A DNA stretch of 64,000 nt from CALLCD01 sp039196965 (GTDB lineage Bacteria > Pseudomonadota > Alphaproteobacteria > Caulobacterales > Hyphomonadaceae): assembly GCA_039196965.1 (NCBI GenBank), contig JBCCUK010000022.1, forward strand, positions 12,056-76,055, read 5' to 3'. The translations under genes and the position numbers were made by a program. The first letter of the stretch is position 1. The number at the start of each line of letters is the position of its first letter. Below the pieces are notes generated by a model, which saw nothing but the letters and a program-made list of their open reading frames with translations, did not search any database and was not told the DNA's origin. Shown here one piece after another: positions 62,305 through 64,000 of this stretch.

Positions 62305-62806
62305 GCGTTGTTCCCTCCACCACCAGAAGTCTGTGACGATTTTGGTAGAGAAACGCGATAAAGAACAGGACGACCGCTACGGCGAGCACAACGACGAAAA
62401 TCTGCAAATGGAGAAAATCGAAGTGGTCAGGTGACAACAGCACCTTGCCATATACCAAGCTTATCAGACGAAGGACGTTGAGCGATTGAAGAAAAACAAA
62501 TGAGGCTGCGACTGCTGCGAGTCTTTGCGGCCAGCTAAGTGGCAAAAGGCAAATCGCCATTGCGAGGACAAGACTCTGCTCTAGCGCATTGCAGACCTTT
62601 GTCACTTCGATGGCATAGCCGTAGGAACCTCGGTAAAGCACGGCTCCATCCCGCACAACCGCCCCATCGAAAACACCGATAATCCCGCCACTCACTTGCG
62701 CAAGAGAGAGGCAGAATCCATCGACCAGAGGCTCAATCGTCGGAGACTTCAGAACTGCAAAGCCAATCACCAATGCAACAAAAAGACTGATCAGGTAGGC
62801 GCGCAA
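62297..62806 (-). CDS. xrtH: Exosortase, probably XrtH type
   Basis: A 169-residue membrane protein with the exosortase/archaeosortase active-site pattern: Cys72 in 'YAIEVTKVCNALEQS', Arg113 in 'LNVLRLISLVYG' and His133 in 'DHFDFLHLQIFVVV'. About five spans are present. Such enzymes are transpeptidase-like and process C-terminal sorting signals of exported proteins. The size and the partner gene suggest XrtH (associated in general with IPTLxxWG-CTERM proteins). The start appears to be TTG at 62806, with GGAG 10 nt upstream. No target with an IPTL-type tail lies in the window. Confidence 0.75.
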   Translation of the reverse strand: MRAYLISLFVALVIGFAVLKSPTIEPLVDGFCLSLAQVSGGIIGVFDGAVVRDGAVLYRGSYGYAIEVTKVCNALEQSLVLAMAICLLPLSWPQRLAAVAASFVFLQSLNVLRLISLVYGKVLLSPDHFDFLHLQIFVVVLAVAVVLFFIAFLYQNRHRLLVVEGTTHG

Positions 62807-62853
62807 AGTTTACAATCTCCCCGTCTCTCAAGAACCCTATTTGCGGCGCAGCC

Positions 62854-63507
62854 TCACCATTCAAGTCCAGTGGCGGAAGCGGGCGTGGCGGCAGTAGCAG
62901 CTGCTGGCATGAATGTTATGCAATACAGGCTGCTGAACAGGAAATCACATGGTAATGTTGATAAGCTGGCTGTTCGCCTGAGATAGGTTGGGCCAACGTC
63001 GCCCGCCGCTCCGATTGCAGCCTGGTCTGAATTACTGCCGCTAGCGAACCCCGAACACGTATTAGCTGTATCCACGGATCCATCGCCAAAAGAACCGGTC
63101 ATCGGAGTGGCATTGACTGCTGAGAAAGCGATAGAGTTATTGAGCGGAGTGGTCGTAGTATCCAGCAACGCCGCAAAGTTTGTAGCGATCTGTGTTGTCC
63201 CATCTGCACGGAAGATCGTTTCATTTGTCGGGACATTGGCTGTTAGTGGTAGATCGCGAATTTCGTCCGTCGCGTCTATGGAAAGAAATGCGATTGTGCG
63301 AACACCCGCCGTGGCTGCAAATGCGGAGACATTTGCCGGTATGTTCGCTTGGCAAAAAGTGTCCGCACCAGCGCGGCCTCCAAAATTTGCCCCGAACTGA
63401 CTATTTCCCGTATCGGCGGAAGACCACAAGCGCGTTTGTGCTTCTGACGTGTTGGTTGTTGAAACGATCCCAAAGATCATGAATACGGCTGCTATCAAGA
63501 AGCGCAT
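62854..63507 (-). CDS. Secreted lectin-like (DUF1554-like) protein
   Basis: A 217-residue exported protein with a signal peptide ending 'NTSEA' before 'QTRLW'. The mature part resembles the DUF1554/C-type-lectin-like secreted domain: 'DADTFCQ'-like start ('GRAGADTFCQANIPANVS'), 'TIFRADGTTQIATNFAALLDTT', 'MTGSFGDGSVDTANTCSGFAS' and 'CDFLFSSLYCITF'. It ends in an Ala/Thr-rich stretch and SATGLEW-stop. GAGGG lies 6 nt before the ATG at 63507. It lies 47 bp upstream of the exosortase gene. A structural or adhesive role is inference. Confidence 0.72.
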   Translation of the reverse strand: MRFLIAAVFMIFGIVSTTNTSEAQTRLWSSADTGNSQFGANFGGRAGADTFCQANIPANVSAFAATAGVRTIAFLSIDATDEIRDLPLTANVPTNETIFRADGTTQIATNFAALLDTTTTPLNNSIAFSAVNATPMTGSFGDGSVDTANTCSGFASGSNSDQAAIGAAGDVGPTYLRRTASLSTLPCDFLFSSLYCITFMPAAATAATPASATGLEW

Positions 63508-63614
63508 CTGTTTCCCTCTAGTTTTACCTCGCCGAACCGCCAGGCTGCGTTGATGTAGCGTGTCAATCGTGGTGTGGATGAGCACATGAGACACCTTCCC
63601 GGTGCTCTTTGCTG

Positions 63615-64000
63615 CTACCAATCCAGACCCGTTGCTGATGCTGTTGTTGCTCCTGCGACAACCAAAGGCGGCGACAGGACGTACATCGGTAGGACCGAAT
63701 TGCACTGTGCCTGAGACGCAGGACCAGCTCCTGCGGTGAAGGCCCACCCATTGGTGTTGGTTGTGGATCCGATATTGCAGTTGGCACTTGCCGCACCTCC
63801 AAGGGTGCCAAGCGTTCCCATGACAAAACTGCCACTATTGGCAAATCCCGTCCAAACTGCACCAGAGGGGCCTAACGAGCAGTTTTGATCCATATTGATC
63901 GTCTGGGGAATTGGCGTTGCGAACATGGCTGCGCGATTGTTCGCTACCAGCGTGCCATCGGTCAGATAGATCGGGCTCGTGACATCACCGCCAAAGGCCG
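63615..64000 (-). CDS. Secreted lectin-like protein, partial (runs off the window)
   Basis: The C-terminal ~128 residues of a protein related to the next one downstream. It has 'SPIYLTDGTLVANNRAAMF', 'AVWTGFANSG', cysteines at 'ASANCNIG' and 'AQCNSVLPMYV', and ends ATTASATGLDW-stop, nearly the same tail as its neighbour (SATGLEW). The N-terminus lies beyond base 64000. It is probably the first known gene of the exosortase locus transcript. No membrane-anchor tail is present. Confidence 0.7.
   Translation of the reverse strand, partial: AFGGDVTSPIYLTDGTLVANNRAAMFATPIPQTINMDQNCSLGPSGAVWTGFANSGSFVMGTLGTLGGAASANCNIGSTTNTNGWAFTAGAGPASQAQCNSVLPMYVLSPPLVVAGATTASATGLDW

Noticed and set aside
1..64000. 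CRISPR arrays, rRNA genes and insertion sequences
   Set aside because: I looked for regularly spaced direct repeats, rRNA signatures and transposase motifs and saw none.

Overview
The window is a moderately GC-rich stretch of chromosome, most likely from an alphaproteobacterium near Caulobacterales/Parvularculales. That is an inference. It rests on a CC0125/CC1285-type lipoprotein, an flhF-flhG pair, a full CtrA-type box (TTAA-N7-TTAACC) beside a cluster of GANTC sites, and typical alphaproteobacterial versions of argG, leuB, asd, typA, fabI, truB, rpsO, pnp, uvrB and zapE. Genes lie on both strands in short operons.

Layout. 0-5 kb: a Panacea/SocA-like antitoxin, argG and a large SH3-domain membrane protein. 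5-20 kb: a GlsB-type membrane protein, typA, a methyltransferase, YceI, two overlapping MscS channels, a cyclase-family lipoprotein, an AraC regulator, two SDRs, a nuclease, an internally duplicated membrane protein, a class III aminotransferase, and fabI. 20-24 kb: two adjacent paralogous exported proteins, then flhF (with degenerate GTPase motifs) and flhG. 24-26 kb: a TetR / fatty-acid hydroxylase / orphan ABC membrane-domain operon behind an array of palindromic operators. 26-34 kb: truB, rpsO, pnp, with an inserted hydroxylase-creatininase fusion and an FkbM methyltransferase, then a CAP-domain protein and uridine kinase. 34-52 kb: secreted beta-lactamase-fold hydrolases, a vWA protein, leuB, a penicillin acylase broken by a stop codon, asd, MOSC, rarD, zapE, a single-domain response regulator, an acyltransferase and creD.

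52.7-53.6 kb has no convincing gene but holds a CtrA box, five GANTC sites within 34 bp, a DnaA-box-like site and a strong hairpin. 53.6-55.9 kb holds a two-gene cassette (a four-cysteine coiled-coil protein facing a four-cysteine lipoprotein) present twice in tandem. I recognise neither family, and this is one of the best candidates for an undescribed system. uvrB and tRNA-Leu(CAG) follow.

From 58.2 kb to the right edge lies what looks like an integrative island entered at the 3' end of tRNA-Leu. It has a P4-type integrase, an alpha/beta hydrolase lipoprotein gene with two in-frame TAG codons divergent from a TetR gene, three copies of a small palindromic element, and an exosortase locus. 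That locus has an XrtH-like enzyme, its membrane partner, and two paralogous secreted lectin-like proteins ending in the same SATGL(D/E)W tail. The far end of the island is not in the window.

All calls come from reading the sequence. No database search was run, and family names rest on recognised motifs.
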